Assembly (NCBI RefSeq): GCF_000316035.1
Contig: NZ_ANHX01000046.1
Coordinates: 1-33,536, forward strand
DNA length: 33,536 bases
Direction of reading: 5' to 3'
From: Paenibacillus sp. PAMC 26794
GTDB lineage: Bacteria; Bacillota; Bacilli; Paenibacillales; Paenibacillaceae
Shown here: piece after piece, positions 33,416 to 33,536 of the stretch
Numbering within the stretch: the stretch's first letter is position 1
Layout: each line of letters opens with the position of its first letter
Notes under the pieces: generated by a model
Databases searched by the model: none
Told to the model about the DNA's origin: nothing
What the model saw: only the letters and a program-made list of their open reading frames with translations
Position numbers and translations under genes: made by a program

Positions 33416-33536
33416 TAAAAAGTAATGTTTTCGCCTGTTTTCTCTCTCATTCTTAGATTTACAACTTCGACACCTCAGGGTAAATGGAAGGAGATTGGTT
33501 TAGAACCATATTTTTCCGAAAAGGCCGGTGACGGGA

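Noticed and set aside
1..33536. CRISPR array, integrase, transposase or prophage genes
   Set aside because: No regularly spaced direct repeats and no matching protein motifs were seen. The only transfer sign is the base-composition shift at about 20600-24780.

Overview
The window looks like chromosomal DNA of a Paenibacillus-type, spore-forming Firmicute. The grounds are protein resemblance (an alanine dehydrogenase very close to the Bacillus enzyme, a PucR-family regulator divergent from it, a YrzF-like kinase, a collagen-like surface protein), strong GGAGG-type ribosome binding sites, several TTG/GTG starts and roughly 45-50% GC outside one AT-rich block. No rRNA, ordinary tRNA, CRISPR array, integrase or transposase was seen.

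Layout. 1-656: a collagen-like (G-x-T repeat) protein gene on the minus strand, running off the left edge and carrying an apparent 1-base deletion in the repeats. 1109-8597: regulators around amino-acid metabolism, namely a CBS-PAS-sigma54 activator, a STAND-type ATPase regulator, an AdeR-like PucR regulator and divergent alanine dehydrogenase. 8765-10879: a stand-alone PD-(D/E)XK nuclease with a probable Fe-S cysteine set, an intergenic inverted-repeat element and a YrzF-like kinase. 10900-13126: an ECF41-type sigma factor co-transcribed with an FAD oxidoreductase, behind a sequence that fits the ECF41 autoregulatory promoter. 13179-18994: carbohydrate genes, with an AraC regulator divergent from a sugar isomerase/epimerase plus Gfo/Idh/MocA dehydrogenase pair, then a GH125 alpha-mannosidase divergent from a LacI regulator.

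19222-20457 is a broken ECF-sigma/anti-sigma locus. Directly beside it is an AT-rich two-gene operon (24711 to 20609, minus strand). Its first gene encodes an 870-aa protein with a DisA-like diadenylate-cyclase (DAC) domain and a C-terminal TPR-like region. The second, overlapping by 4 bases, encodes an alpha/beta-hydrolase fused to a C-terminal SAVED domain. SAVED domains are cyclic-oligonucleotide sensors of CBASS-type anti-phage systems. The pair therefore looks like a CBASS-like defence system in which a DAC-fold protein takes the place of the usual CD-NTase. This is the leading candidate for an undescribed system.

24825-28131 holds ordinary genes (Mug-type DNA glycosylase, AEC transporter, a small conserved protein, RidA family, secreted YHYH protein). 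28289-33170 is an RNA-metabolism module. A bacterial Y RNA (YrlA type), folded as a circularly permuted tRNA mimic, lies just upstream of a TROVE/Ro60 (Rsr) gene. Downstream of that is an RlaP-type nucleotidyltransferase, and divergent from the RNA are two WYL-domain regulators. This resembles the rsr-yrlA-rtcBA RNA-repair loci of enterobacteria, with a nucleotidyltransferase in place of RtcBA and WYL proteins in place of RtcR.

All calls come from reading the sequence and remembered family motifs; no searches were run.
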